Shown here: positions 18,598-27,359 of the stretch, piece after piece
Position numbering within the stretch: the first letter of the stretch is position 1
Layout: every line of letters starts with the position of its first letter
From: Saprospiraceae bacterium
Lineage (GTDB): Bacteria > Bacteroidota > Bacteroidia > Chitinophagales > Saprospiraceae
NCBI GenBank assembly: GCA_022841345.1
Contig: JALHRR010000003.1
Location: 124,001 to 188,000 of the forward strand
Direction: 5' to 3'
DNA: 64,000 nucleotides
The notes under the pieces: model-generated
Database searches by the model: none
Told to the model about the DNA's origin: nothing
Seen by the model: only the letters and a program-made list of their open reading frames with translations
Position numbers and translations under genes: made by a program

Positions 18598-19317
18598 ATG
18601 AAACAGTTGATCATATTTTTATTTGCTATTCTTCTTTTACCCATTTCATCTGATGCTCAGTTTGATAAATTTAAAAACAAACTGAAAGGAGCACTCGGGA
18701 TGGACAACAGTGAGGTGGCTGGAGGTCTTAAAGAAGCCCTTGAAGTGGGCGTGAGCAAAGGAACTGATTTCTTATCCGCAAAAGATGGTTTCTATAAGAG
18801 TGCATATAAAATCCTTATTCCCTCTGAAGCTCAGCAAGTAATTAATAAAGTAAAAAGTGTGCCGGGATTTGGCAATGTAGAAGAGGAATTAATAGAAAAA
18901 ATGAACCGGGCCGCGGAATTAGCTGCTGCCAAAGCGAAGCCTATCTTCGTGAAAGCCATTACTGATATGACAATTGGTGATGCAATGAACATTCTGATGG
19001 GCGAGCAAAATGCAGCCACAACTTACCTCAACAGAACCACGAATCAAAGCTTGTACAATGAATTTCGACCTGTAATCGTCGCTTCCCTCAATGAAGTTAA
19101 CGCTATTGAATACTGGGCTACAGTCGTTAATGCCTACAACCGCATTCCCCTCGTCAAGAAAGTCAATCCTCAGCTGGATGACTATGTCACAAATGAAGCA
19201 CTGAAAGCTTTATTCAATTTGATTGAAAAAGAAGAGAAAAATATCCGAACCAATATCGGAGCAAGAAGCAGTGAATTACTGAAAAGAGTATTTGCTCAGC
19301 AGGACAAGAAGAATTGA
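18598..19317 (+). CDS. DUF4197 family secreted protein
   Basis: A 239-residue protein with a signal peptide (MKQLIIFLFAILLLPISSDA). The mature part is helical and matches DUF4197: LKEALEVGVSKGTDFLSAKDG, then IPSEAQ, EKMNRAAELAAAKAKPIF, AITDMTIGDAMNILMG and AATTYL. The C-terminus ends in positively charged helix KRVFAQQDKKN. DUF4197 proteins are periplasmic or outer-membrane associated and lack a known biochemical function. It stands alone, transcribed away from the carboxypeptidase gene and toward a repeat block. Confidence 0.9.
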   Translation: MKQLIIFLFAILLLPISSDAQFDKFKNKLKGALGMDNSEVAGGLKEALEVGVSKGTDFLSAKDGFYKSAYKILIPSEAQQVINKVKSVPGFGNVEEELIEKMNRAAELAAAKAKPIFVKAITDMTIGDAMNILMGEQNAATTYLNRTTNQSLYNEFRPVIVASLNEVNAIEYWATVVNAYNRIPLVKKVNPQLDDYVTNEALKALFNLIEKEEKNIRTNIGARSSELLKRVFAQQDKKN

Positions 19318-19349
19318 TTTTTTACCAGGATTTTAGTTTAACCCGGGCT

Positions 19350-19486
19350 GTGATGTCTTGCTGCGCCTTCGGCTTGCAAGGTGATGGTTCGATAAACTCA
19401 CCACAAGTGTTTCATCCTGGCTACGCCACTAAGAAGTGATGTCTTTGTTCTATTTTCGGCTATGCCTCAATAGAACAAAGGTGATG
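19350..19486. repeat. GTGATG hairpin array, copy 1
   Basis: Four GTGATG words (19350, 19381, 19436, 19481) separate hairpin units. The clearest unit has CTTTGTTCTATT (19443-19454) pairing perfectly with AATAGAACAAAG (19469-19480) and an inner GGC-TAT-GCC triloop at 19458-19466. The first unit has CTTGC/GCAAG arms with GCC-TTC-GGC inside. Confidence 0.8.
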
Positions 19487-19712
19487 TGCGAGCGGAGCTC
19501 ACGGTTGGGTCGCGAGTTTTGTGTGTGAGTCAGTTTGTGTGATGGGTTTTGGCGGTTTAAACGAATCATACACCAACTCTCAACTCATACCAGACTGTTG
19601 CCAACAGCTAATTGCCAAATGCCAAAAGCGGCTGTTTCTTCATCCACACTTCGATTAAACCTTTAACAGCATAAACGATCACCGGCTGTTAATAGGCTGT
19701 TTGTGAAAGAAT

Positions 19713-19732
19713 GGGCGAATTGCAATTCGCCC
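19713..19732. repeat. 20-bp perfect palindrome (GGGCGAATTG/CAATTCGCCC)
   Basis: GGGCGAATTG is followed directly by its reverse complement. From memory, closely similar palindromes are dispersed in many Bacteroidota and cyanobacterial genomes. It lies inside repeat block 1 and has no associated gene. Confidence 0.7.
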
Positions 19733-19819
19733 CTAAGAGCGCATCTTTACCGGCTGTTTTCTTTACAATTGGCTTAGCGAATCACACCACAAACCTCCAG
19801 CTCAAACCCACACACCGCC

Positions 19820-19851
19820 TTAACGCCTACACCCCTCAACGCCTTGACGAA
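19820..19851. repeat. 8-bp periodic repeat
   Basis: Four octamers in register: TTAACGCC, TACACCCC, TCAACGCC, TTGACGAA. The same octamer words appear in the block at 57775-57814, where they occur as TCAACGCC, TCAACCTC, TCAACGCC, TTAACGCC, TTAACGAA. Confidence 0.65.
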
Positions 19852-19917
19852 CCACACCCTCTCAACCCTCACCCTCACTCACACTTCGATTAAACCTTTA
19901 ACCAATTAACCGATACC

Positions 19918-20793
19918 CTACAGCTTCCTTGCAGCAAAAGTATCCCCCTGTTTTATATCTCCGGTATCCCATCCTTTTCGAAACCATCGGGTTCTTTGTT
20001 CAGAAGTACCGTGCGTAAATGCATCCGGAACGGTATATCCCTGAGCTTCCATTTGAAGACGGTCATCACCTATAGCTGAAGCAGCTTTCATTGCAGCATC
20101 AATATCTGCAGCGTCGATCACACCTTTCATGTCCTGTGTGTAATGTGCCCATAGTCCGGCAAAAAAGTCAGCCTGTAATTCCAGCCTGACGGAAAGTTCA
20201 TTGGCTTCTTCTTTTGAAAGACGTTGCTTTTGCTGGTGAACTTTTCCTGAAATCCCCATTATATTCTGTACGTGATGGCCTACTTCATGTGCCACGACAT
20301 ATGCCATGGCGAATTCACCGGGAGCTTTAAACCTGTTCTTCAAATCATTAGCAAAACTCAGGTCAATATAGATCTGATTATCTGCCGGACAATAAAAAGG
20401 GCCGGTAGCTGCACTTGCAAAACCGCAGGCAGATTGATCCTGCTCGCTGAATAATACTAAGGTAGGCTGTTGATAAGCTTCATTAAATTCTTCTCTGAAT
20501 ATCTGAACCCACGCATCTTCAGTGTCTTTAAGAACTACTGCGACAAACTCAGCCATCGCATCATCTTCTCTTCCGGTTTGCTGAATGCCCTCAGTGGATG
20601 GTGCTTGTTCACCGCTCATTCCACCCGAGCCCTGGAGTTGTTGTAACAATTGCTGAGGATCTCCACCCATCAGCAGTCCCAGAACCACTACGATGAGTCC
20701 CCCTATCCCTATTCCAGCACCTACTTTTTTGGCTCCACCACCAGACCTTCTGTCATCTATATTTCGACTTTGTTCTCTTCCTTTCCATTTCAT
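19918..20793 (-). CDS. Neutral zinc metallopeptidase (YpfJ-like)
   Basis: A 291-residue membrane-anchored protein of the putative neutral zinc metallopeptidase family (Pfam Zn_peptidase, E. coli YpfJ). After a basic Gly-rich start (MKWKGREQSRNIDDRRSGGG) comes one transmembrane helix (GAGIGIGGLIVVVLGLLMGG). The extracytoplasmic part has SACGFASAATGPFYCPADNQ, then YVVAHEVGHHVQN with the HEVGH zinc motif, LELQADFFAGLWAH and the C-terminal FTHGTSEQRTRWFRKGWDTG. All family landmarks are present and the length is typical. Substrate unknown. Its stop codon abuts repeat block 1. Confidence 0.92.
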   Translation of the reverse strand: MKWKGREQSRNIDDRRSGGGAKKVGAGIGIGGLIVVVLGLLMGGDPQQLLQQLQGSGGMSGEQAPSTEGIQQTGREDDAMAEFVAVVLKDTEDAWVQIFREEFNEAYQQPTLVLFSEQDQSACGFASAATGPFYCPADNQIYIDLSFANDLKNRFKAPGEFAMAYVVAHEVGHHVQNIMGISGKVHQQKQRLSKEEANELSVRLELQADFFAGLWAHYTQDMKGVIDAADIDAAMKAASAIGDDRLQMEAQGYTVPDAFTHGTSEQRTRWFRKGWDTGDIKQGDTFAARKL

Positions 20794-20900
20794 ATTTTTC
20801 GGGATTTTGTATTTTCAAACCTACAGGAAATTTGAATATAAATACGTTTTTTATGGGAAGAATTTCCACACAACGCTGTAGCTGCTCTAAGTTTTAATTT

Positions 20901-21257
20901 CTGGCTGTTCCACACGGCTGTTACCCAAAAGCCAAAAGCTAAAAACCAAAAGCTGCTGTTTCGATTAAACCCTTAACCGATTCACCGATTCCCGGCTTCT
21001 ATACTAAGTTATTTGTACTATTTACGGAGATATAGTCGAAGCGATGTGATGTCTTACTGCGCCTGCAGCTTAGAAGGTGATGTTTTTTCAGAGAGCAAGC
21101 TCTGAAAAAGTGATGTCTCCGACCAAATGGACTGCTTTGCAGCCTATTTGGTCGGAGGTGATGGCTAGCGCAAAAAACAAGAATGCAGCTTCTTCCGGCA
21201 GTTTAACTGGCTTTTTACTACCCTTCTCCCCCTCCTAAACTCTTCGGCTGTTCACGA
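20901..21257. repeat. Composite repeat block 2 (between zinc peptidase and ligA)
   Basis: No gene. It holds GGCTGTT words (about 20903, 20916 and 21246), a 7-bp periodic segment near 20927-20955 (AGCCAAA, AGCTAAA, AACCAAA), an 8-bp segment with CCGATTCA-type words (20965-20990), the GTGATG hairpin array at 21046-21163 and a TTCTTCC-type tail. The stretch from tacggagatatagtcgaagc (about 21023) to 21163 is homologous to block 5 at about 57491-57631. Confidence 0.8.
21046..21163. repeat. GTGATG hairpin array, copy 2
   Basis: GTGATG occurs at 21046, 21077, 21110 and 21158. Unit b: TTTTTCAGAG (21084-21093) pairs with CTCTGAAAAA (21100-21109), loop AGCAAG. Unit c: CTCCGACCAAAT (21117-21128) pairs with ATTTGGTCGGAG (21146-21157), with inner CTGC-TTT-GCAG. 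Bases 21068-21119 are identical to 57536-57587. Confidence 0.85.
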
Positions 21258-21278
21258 TTAACCGATTAACCGATTTCC
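21255..21278. repeat. CGATTAAC octamer repeat overlapping the 3' end of ligA
   Basis: Three octamers in register (CGATTAAC, CGATTAAC, CGATTTCC) follow a GGCTGTT delimiter at 21246. On the minus strand they encode the last LigA residues and the TAA stop. Confidence 0.75.
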
Positions 21279-23390
21279 GACTTTCTCCAAAAACTCTTCC
21301 TCCGTCCATATCTCAACAGTCCCCAGCGCTTGTGCTTTTTTCAACTTGGAACCGGCATTTTCTCCAACAACAAGGATGTTTAGATTGCTGCTGACCGCAC
21401 TGATGTTCTTTGCTCCAACGGATTCTGCCAGTTTTTGAGCGTCATTTCTTCCCATTTGCTGCAGAGTGCCTGTAAATAGAATCGTTTTTCCGGCAAGTAC
21501 TCCATCAGCTGCAGATTCGGAAGGTTTGTCTTTCTCAGTTTGATGCATATTGACTCCCGCTGATTCGAGACGTTCAATGAGCGCTATATTTTCAGGAATG
21601 GAGAAATACCTAACCATATTTTGAGCAAGAACAGGACCTATTTCATGGATCTCAGTATATTTCTCAGCAGGCCAGTGTTGCAGATCAGGGATGTATTCCA
21701 CTTTTTCAGCAATGAGCTTAGAAGCCCGTTTACCCAGATGATGAACACTCAGACTTTGCAGCAATTTTGTAATCGGATTGCCTTTGGCTTTTTCAATGGC
21801 CTTTCTCAGATTCTCTGCTGATTTACTTCCGAAGCCTTCTAACTTTGAAATCGCATCATAATCCAGCTGATATACATCTGAAATATCATTGAGCCAGCCT
21901 AATTCTGCAAACTTCTCAACAAATGATTTTCCGAATCCATCTATATCCATTCCGTCTTTGCTCACATGATGAATGATTCTTTGAATACTTTGGGCAGGAC
22001 AAGTCACATTGATGCAGCGCCAGGCCGCTTCACCCTCGGGTCTTTGCAGTAAGCTTTCACAGGAGGGGCAATGTGTGGGAAAAACGATTGGCTGTTCTTC
22101 TCCCGTACGCAATTCCTCCATTGATTTCACAATATAAGGAATCACATCTCCTGCTCGCTCTACAAGCACGGTATCTCCAATTCTGATATCTTTGGATTGA
22201 ATAAAATCTTCATTGTGTAGTGAAATAGAAGAAACCGTCACCCCTGCCAATGGAACCGGCTGAATCTTTGCCACCGGAGTAATGGCACCCGTTTTGCCAA
22301 CCTGATATTCAACCTGTAGTAATTTTGATGTGGCCTGCTTGGCTTTGAATTTATATGCCACCGCCCACCTGGGATGATGACTTGTAGCTCCGCAGATTTC
22401 CTGCCAATCCAGTCTGTCCACTTTAATCACAATTCCATCTATCTCATAGTCATACGTATCTCTCCTCTCAGACCATTCCCGGCAAAATGCTATGACTTCT
22501 TCGATTCCATGACATACTTTAGTGACTTCTCTGGGCACCTTAAAACCAAGTGCTCCCAGCTTCTCCAATGTTTTACTATGGCGCCCATCCGCAATATCTA
22601 CTTCCCGATCGTGGGCATCCTGTGCCACACTTACCTGATAGATAAATGCCTCGATGGCGCGCGCCTTGATTTCAGAAGAGTCTTTTACCCGGAGGGCTCC
22701 GGTGGCCGCATTCCGCGGATTTGCAAAGAGCGTTAATCCGGATTCCTCACGGCTTTTATTGATTTCATAAAATTTGGATTTACGAATAATCGCTTCACCA
22801 CGTAATTCAATCCTGCTGACATCAGATTTTGAAAAAGCAGCATTGACCGGAATAGATTTGATGGCTTTTGCATTGTGGGTGATTTCCTCCCCTTCCGAAC
22901 CATTTCCACGGGTTGCAGCTCTCACCAAACGGTCATTTTCATACATCAATACAATCGTGCCACCATCGAATTTCGGTTCAGCTACATATACTATATCATC
23001 GTCCGGACTCAATCCAACCAGTTTTCGCACTTGTTTGTCAAAGTCAAGCAAATCTGCATCATCATATGAGTTTTCCAGAGAAAGCATCGGCCTGAGGTGC
23101 GGTACTGCCGGGAAATCACCTGCCAAATCCGAGGAGACCCTTTGTGTGGGTGAATCCGGTGTAATCCATGACGGATGCTTAGCTTCTATTGCCTGTAATT
23201 TCTTATAAATGATATCGTACTCATGGTCACTGATCAATGGTTCATCCAAAACGTAATACCGATATTCATGGAAAACGATCAGGTCTTTTAAGGTCTGCAA
23301 ATAAATCTGGTCGGCATTTTCAATGTTTTCAGCCAGGACAGATTTGGTGGCAGCAGTTAAGCGGATAACATCCTCTTTCGAATAAAGCAT
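21258..23390 (-). CDS. ligA: NAD-dependent DNA ligase LigA
   Basis: A 710-residue ligase that seals nicks during replication and repair using NAD+. Domains in order: Ia (HEYRYYVLDEPLISDHEYD), adenylation domain with catalytic Lys K140 in AEPKFDGG and TRGNGSEGEE, OB fold (VGKTGAITPVAKIQPV, SLHNED), Cys4 zinc finger (CPSCESLL then CINVTCPAQ), helix-hairpin-helix repeats (KLEGFGSKSAENL, IHEIGPVLAQNM) and a C-terminal BRCT domain. It is complete. The start at 23390 is the first ATG. Oddity: the last six codons and the stop (GNRLIG, 21258-21278) lie in 8-bp CGATTAAC repeats that belong to the adjacent repeat block, so the C-terminal tip has probably been replaced. Confidence 0.97.
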   Translation of the reverse strand: MLYSKEDVIRLTAATKSVLAENIENADQIYLQTLKDLIVFHEYRYYVLDEPLISDHEYDIIYKKLQAIEAKHPSWITPDSPTQRVSSDLAGDFPAVPHLRPMLSLENSYDDADLLDFDKQVRKLVGLSPDDDIVYVAEPKFDGGTIVLMYENDRLVRAATRGNGSEGEEITHNAKAIKSIPVNAAFSKSDVSRIELRGEAIIRKSKFYEINKSREESGLTLFANPRNAATGALRVKDSSEIKARAIEAFIYQVSVAQDAHDREVDIADGRHSKTLEKLGALGFKVPREVTKVCHGIEEVIAFCREWSERRDTYDYEIDGIVIKVDRLDWQEICGATSHHPRWAVAYKFKAKQATSKLLQVEYQVGKTGAITPVAKIQPVPLAGVTVSSISLHNEDFIQSKDIRIGDTVLVERAGDVIPYIVKSMEELRTGEEQPIVFPTHCPSCESLLQRPEGEAAWRCINVTCPAQSIQRIIHHVSKDGMDIDGFGKSFVEKFAELGWLNDISDVYQLDYDAISKLEGFGSKSAENLRKAIEKAKGNPITKLLQSLSVHHLGKRASKLIAEKVEYIPDLQHWPAEKYTEIHEIGPVLAQNMVRYFSIPENIALIERLESAGVNMHQTEKDKPSESAADGVLAGKTILFTGTLQQMGRNDAQKLAESVGAKNISAVSSNLNILVVGENAGSKLKKAQALGTVEIWTEEEFLEKVGNRLIG

Positions 23391-23565
23391 ATGGAAAAGT
23401 TTGCCTTAAAAGTAAGGGCATGAAACCATATTTGCAGTAGACGAAGAAGAAATAATTTATTTCATATGGTTTAATTCGGCAGTTCACTTATACCCTCCTA
23501 ATCTGCTTGCCTTCTCTGTTAGTCGCAACACACAATATACTTTAGTCGAAGCACGGTGAGGTCAC

Positions 23566-23785
23566 GTGATGCTGCTATTTCAGGGGATTTGTCCATAGCG
23601 AGGTGATGTTTTCTGCGGCTCCGCCTTGCAAGGTGATGTTTTTTCATGGTGCAAGCCATGAAATAGTGATACCGAGGTCCTTAGATAGCGAGTGAACAAC
23701 GTGAACCTCGCTATTCGTTTTACTCACTACGGCACAAGTGTCTTTATATTTCCTGCAGCTTCGCTTTGAAAATATAAAGGTGATG
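23566..23785. repeat. GTGATG hairpin array, copy 3
   Basis: GTGATG occurs at 23566, 23603, 23633 and 23780, with GTGAT at 23666. Hairpins: GCTAT/ATAGC (23574-23578, 23595-23599); GGC-TCC-GCC at about 23617-23625; TTTCATGG/CCATGAAA (23642-23649, 23656-23663) with loop TGCAAG; ATAGCGAG/CTCGCTAT (23685-23692, 23707-23714); CTTTATATTT/AAATATAAAG (23742-23751, 23770-23779). All five stems are perfect. Confidence 0.8.
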
Positions 23786-23825
23786 GCTAACGCTAAAAAT
23801 AAGCAGGTACCTTCTTCCGGCTGTT

Positions 23826-24063
23826 CACTTGTAGCTTGCGGCTTGAAGCTTCTTACCGGCTGTTCAACTGGCTGTTTCAATAGCTGTTCCAATCGTAAAT
23901 CGTAAATGGCTGGTTCACGACAGCTTTTCTCTCACAGCTCGCAGCTTGTGGCTCGTAGCTTTTTCATCCGGCTGTTCACTTACTACTTACTACTTACGAC
24001 TTATGCCTTACTGCTTCTTCCGGCTGTTCACTTGCAGCTTGTAGCTTGCGGCTCGAAGCTTCT
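23826..24063. repeat. GGCTGTT-delimited heptamer arrays
   Basis: Degenerate 7-bp tandem repeats in register, each array opened by GGCTGTT and closed by TTCTTCCGGCT. Array 23826-23853: CACTTGT, AGCTTGC, GGCTTGA, AGCTTCT. Array 23977-24018: CACTTAC, TACTTAC, TACTTAC, GACTTAT, GCCTTAC, TGCTTCT. Array 24029-24063: CACTTGC, AGCTTGT, AGCTTGC, GGCTCGA, AGCTTCT. A fourth, less regular array sits near 23936-23965. Confidence 0.8.
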
Positions 24064-24069
24064 TCCCGG

Positions 24070-25689
24070 CTACCTCCCCGAAACCAAACATTTCCCACTA
24101 TACACCTTCCCCTGGAAATTAATTTTATACAAATAATATCCCGGAATTCTTGTAAAGTGCTGTGGAATAGGAATCAACAATTTTTCATTTTCAAAATGAA
24201 ATCCCTGATGCACAGATCCCATCAATTGCCCCATCGCACTAAAAATGCTTATCTGCACCGCTCCATTTGATGGTAGATTGATGTAAACATGTGCTTGTCC
24301 GGCATCGTATCTGACTTCATGTTTAAGTCCTGTTTTATATTGAGAGTCATATGAGGACAAAGTTTCACAATTGAATCCCAAATTCAGCCTGTTGAAATCC
24401 TGCCCGATTGCCAGATCCACCAAATTAGGCTCCACACAAAGCCAGTAATCCAGCAGTGTAGCATATATGCTACGGAAATCTAATTGATATTTAAGATTCT
24501 CATTGACATCCAAATCCTGCAGATTAGGCAAGCCACCCATGAATCCACTGCCATTCAAAGCTGAGCCGAATAAAAACATCGGCGCTGCCGCCCCATGATC
24601 TGTACCCTGGGAAGCATTCTGCTGTGGCCTTCTTCCAAATTCAGAATAGGTAAAGGCAAGTGTTTTGGAATCCATTCCGGAAAATGCAAGATCACTATAG
24701 AAAGCTGTAACATTCTGAGCCAATGATTGCAGCAAATTGGCATGTTGATTGAGCTGGCCTGCATGCGTGTCAAATCCATCCAAAGTCACCATGTACAATT
24801 TCGTGCCCAATCCTCCCTTCATCAATCTCGCCACCACAGCCAGCTGATTACCCAGCGATCCAGAATACACAGCCTGATTACTACCCTGCTCATATGCATT
24901 TGAAATCACAGTTGCATATTGGAAAGTATTGTTTGCCACAGTTCTGATATAAGAAAGCTGTTCTCCATAATAACACTCAGGTACATCATTTGCATCATAT
25001 AATCCTCCTACCTGAGCTATATAAGCCAGCTGTTCAGGCGAACTCACAGTCACTGCATAGTTGACATTGTCTGTGCCCATAAATGCCAGATTGCCCAGAC
25101 CTCCGATCTGCACAGCCGGCGGAATGGCAGGTGGACTCACCAGGAAATCAGGATACTTATCCTCAAATAAACGACCCAGCCATCCCGTATCCCAGGTGAC
25201 ATTCTCGTCACTTGCAGAGGCCCAGATATCCGAACTCCTGAAATGTGATAAATTCTGATCAGGATATCCCACATTGTTCATGATTTTCATGCCTCCATTT
25301 TGCCAGTATGGGCTCAATGCAGACATGGCAGGATGCATTCCCAGTTCATTGCTAAGCGTCAATGCCTGCCCCTGGGGAATGGCAATTCCCTGCCGAAAAT
25401 TCTGATACCGGCTGTAATCATAAATAGGTATGATAGTATTAAGTCCGTCATTTCCTCCCTTTAACTTGATCATGACAAGGACTCTGTCAGCATTGCTGTT
25501 GCTCAATCCCATCCCCAGCGGAGATGCGGCAAAAGTATTAATCGGAGTTTTACCCAGCAGGAAGGATGCCCCTCCGACCAGTCCCATTCCTTTCAGGAAT
25601 GATCTCCTGTTCCATTTGGCATGATCTGCATCGTGATCTGTATGCTTGTCGGTAGATGTATATTTGGGTAAATGATGATCCTGACACAT
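24070..25689 (-). CDS. DUF1501 family protein, Tat signal
   Basis: A 539-residue exported protein. The N-terminus is His/Asp-rich (MCQDHHLPKY, DHDADHAKW) and runs into a twin-arginine signal NRRSFLKGMGLVGGASFLLG with R28/R29. This layout is usual for DUF1501. Family landmarks follow: MIKLKGGNDGLNTIIPIYDY, HPAMSALSPYW, NLSHFRSSDIW, TLDGFDTHAGQLNQHANLLQ and TYSEFGRRPQQNASQGTDHG. These metal-site-like motifs resemble the alkaline phosphatase/sulfatase fold, but no activity is established. The last 80 residues (ISIFSAMGQLMG, then YYLYKINFQGKVYSGKCLV) resemble a T9SS sorting domain. It is paired with the DUF1800 gene, the usual partner, 20 bp upstream. The stop abuts repeat block 3. Confidence 0.92.
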   Translation of the reverse strand: MCQDHHLPKYTSTDKHTDHDADHAKWNRRSFLKGMGLVGGASFLLGKTPINTFAASPLGMGLSNSNADRVLVMIKLKGGNDGLNTIIPIYDYSRYQNFRQGIAIPQGQALTLSNELGMHPAMSALSPYWQNGGMKIMNNVGYPDQNLSHFRSSDIWASASDENVTWDTGWLGRLFEDKYPDFLVSPPAIPPAVQIGGLGNLAFMGTDNVNYAVTVSSPEQLAYIAQVGGLYDANDVPECYYGEQLSYIRTVANNTFQYATVISNAYEQGSNQAVYSGSLGNQLAVVARLMKGGLGTKLYMVTLDGFDTHAGQLNQHANLLQSLAQNVTAFYSDLAFSGMDSKTLAFTYSEFGRRPQQNASQGTDHGAAAPMFLFGSALNGSGFMGGLPNLQDLDVNENLKYQLDFRSIYATLLDYWLCVEPNLVDLAIGQDFNRLNLGFNCETLSSYDSQYKTGLKHEVRYDAGQAHVYINLPSNGAVQISIFSAMGQLMGSVHQGFHFENEKLLIPIPQHFTRIPGYYLYKINFQGKVYSGKCLVSGR

Positions 25690-25709
25690 ATGAATCTGTT
25701 TTTTAAAGA

Positions 25710-27158
25710 CTACATTAATTGATACTCCGGTGTTCTTGTTACAAATTGCAGCAGCAATGCCACCTGCGCAGGGACAGTTGGCCAGTCAAGATTCCAGCTG
25801 CCTTCATCAAAATAGTTCTGCGGAACCTCCCACTTAAAGGCAGTCACAGCCGCATCCAATTGCCTGGAATCATCGAATCCCTTAATGGTCACGTGCTTCA
25901 CCAAATCTGCTGTGATTTCGTGTGGATCGTTATAGGCTGTAGTTAGTTCCTTTATGAATAATGCATACAGATCCGGCTGTGACCCAAACAATAGATATAA
26001 ATAATATTCCAGCCCCAACCATCTTTGAGTCAATCTGCTGGTATCCACCCAGGTTTTATTTCCCGGCCAACCCTTCACATCCGGTGGGTTAAAAATTAAT
26101 TGCCCGTTTTCACTTGCCTGAAGAAGAATCAGGGTTAATACATCCTGGTTGTATGGAAGTTTTGTAGTTTTCAGGAAGGAAAGAAAGTAATCCAGCGGGC
26201 TCTTGATCATATTGCCAATGACTTTCTCATCAAAGAAGCGCTCACTTGCAAACAATGTCCTGTACACAGGTAATAACTCAAAGTCATTCGCAAGCAGCTC
26301 CTCCGCCAGCTCATTGATGAATTCTTCATCTCTTTCCGGAGAGACAAACCATTCATACAGCTTTCCACAAATATGTCTGGCAATCTCTGTGCCCCGCTCC
26401 TGAAATAATAAGTCGTGGAGACCATCGTAAGTATAGTTGCCTGTTTTGCCAAAAATGGTTTTCGCTCCCGGATCATGCAAAAGCGGAACAAAGCCAATCG
26501 GGGCGCACAATTCTGTGAATCCATTCCAGCCAGTAAGAGCCCTCGCAGCTCCGGCAATATCTTGTTGAGTATAGCCATTATCTCTTCCCAGAGTAAATAA
26601 TTCAAGCAACTCACGCGCATAATTCTCATTGGGTTCAAATCTGGTATTTTGCACACCATTCAGAAATAGCAACATGGCTGGCGTCTTGCCGATCTCTTTG
26701 ACAAATGTTTTAAAATTTCCAAAAACATGGTTCTCCAGCAAGCTGTAATATTGATACATGTAAGAGGGACAGGCATAGGCTTCCAGCTTTGTTACAAAGT
26801 GATTGTGCCAAAACACAGTCAGTTTCCCCCGGAAGCTATTAGTCAGCATATCATTCATCCAGACCAGCGCCCATGAAAGTACTTGTTCCTGTAACTGAGT
26901 TTGAAAGTCGGAGTATTGGCTTAGTGCCCAGTTTGCCCAGGGTGGAGCAGCAGCTTTGGGGGCATTCCGGCCCTGATTGATGATACTGTTGACAAGTGTA
27001 TTGGGTTGATTGGCAAGCGCTTGCTGGATCGTATTATGGTCCGCCCCAAAGGACATCCGCATATAGAGATGTTTGATTCTTTCTTCATTCCAGGGATTTT
27101 CAGCGTTCGGACTATATGGGGCAAGTCCTGTTGTCAAATCACATGCTGCTGTACTCAT
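25710..27158 (-). CDS. DUF1800 family protein
   Basis: A 482-residue protein of the DUF1800 family. Characteristic stretches are HLYMRMSFGADHNTIQQAL, LTVFWHNHFVTK, MLLFLNGVQN, NENYARELLELFTLGRDNGY and ALTGWNGF, with NPPDVKGWPGNKTWVDTSRL near the C-terminus. No clear signal peptide is visible at the annotated ATG (27158). DUF1800 and DUF1501 genes are very often adjacent and co-oriented, as here (20-bp gap), and probably act as a pair. The biochemical role is unknown. Confidence 0.92.
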   Translation of the reverse strand: MSTAACDLTTGLAPYSPNAENPWNEERIKHLYMRMSFGADHNTIQQALANQPNTLVNSIINQGRNAPKAAAPPWANWALSQYSDFQTQLQEQVLSWALVWMNDMLTNSFRGKLTVFWHNHFVTKLEAYACPSYMYQYYSLLENHVFGNFKTFVKEIGKTPAMLLFLNGVQNTRFEPNENYARELLELFTLGRDNGYTQQDIAGAARALTGWNGFTELCAPIGFVPLLHDPGAKTIFGKTGNYTYDGLHDLLFQERGTEIARHICGKLYEWFVSPERDEEFINELAEELLANDFELLPVYRTLFASERFFDEKVIGNMIKSPLDYFLSFLKTTKLPYNQDVLTLILLQASENGQLIFNPPDVKGWPGNKTWVDTSRLTQRWLGLEYYLYLLFGSQPDLYALFIKELTTAYNDPHEITADLVKHVTIKGFDDSRQLDAAVTAFKWEVPQNYFDEGSWNLDWPTVPAQVALLLQFVTRTPEYQLM

Positions 27159-27298
27159 AATGAGGCGTTTATGGTATAAAAACAGAAAGTAAAAACGGGA
27201 AAAATTGCGAAGGGACTAAAATACTCCATTTAGACGAAGATTGTTACAGAAAGTTGTATGATGGCCATGCGGTTTATAAAAAAATCTTTTGGGCATCC

Positions 27299-27359
27299 CC
27301 CCGGGGTACTGCAATGAATGTTTGCGAAATACTTTGCTGTCTCCATGCAGTACCCGGGG
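27299..27359. repeat. Inverted repeat with CCCCGGGGTACTGCA arms
   Basis: CCCCGGGGTACTGCA (27299-27313) and TGCAGTACCCGGGG (27346-27359) are reverse complements except for one extra G, with a 32-nt AT-rich loop. It may fold as a long hairpin. It lies 140 bp upstream of the DUF1800 start in a region without genes. Confidence 0.65.

Larger units (their letters stand above)
19340..19917. repeat. Composite repeat block 1 (between DUF4197 and zinc peptidase)
   Basis: No gene. The block contains a GTGATG hairpin array (19350-19486), several GGCTGTT delimiters (for example near 19630, 19682, 19693 and 19750), a 20-bp perfect palindrome (19713-19732) and 8-bp periodic sequence (19820-19851 and onward). 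It ends directly at the stop codon of the convergent zinc peptidase gene (19918). The same vocabulary recurs in the other blocks listed here. Confidence 0.8.
23540..24069. repeat. Composite repeat block 3 (between ligA and DUF1501 gene)
   Basis: No gene; an open frame on the plus strand here is repeat read-through. It contains a tagtcgaagc lead-in, a GTGATG hairpin array (23566-23785), and several GGCTGTT-delimited heptamer arrays up to 24063. The block ends at the TAG stop of the DUF1501 gene. About 23391-23539 is AT-rich leader of ligA with nothing else recognised. Confidence 0.8.

Noticed and set aside
19711-19893. 60-codon frame in repeat block 1
   Set aside because: It consists of the palindrome and octamer repeats; no protein-like composition.
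21046-21163. Possible CRISPR array, because of regular GTGATG words
   Set aside because: The repeated word is only 6-7 bp, the units are self-complementary hairpins of variable length, copies share units, and no cas gene is present.
23900-24136. Plus-strand frames across the heptamer arrays
   Set aside because: A 7-bp period shifts frame every unit; the peptides are Leu/Tyr repeats with no homology and overlap the DUF1501 3' end.
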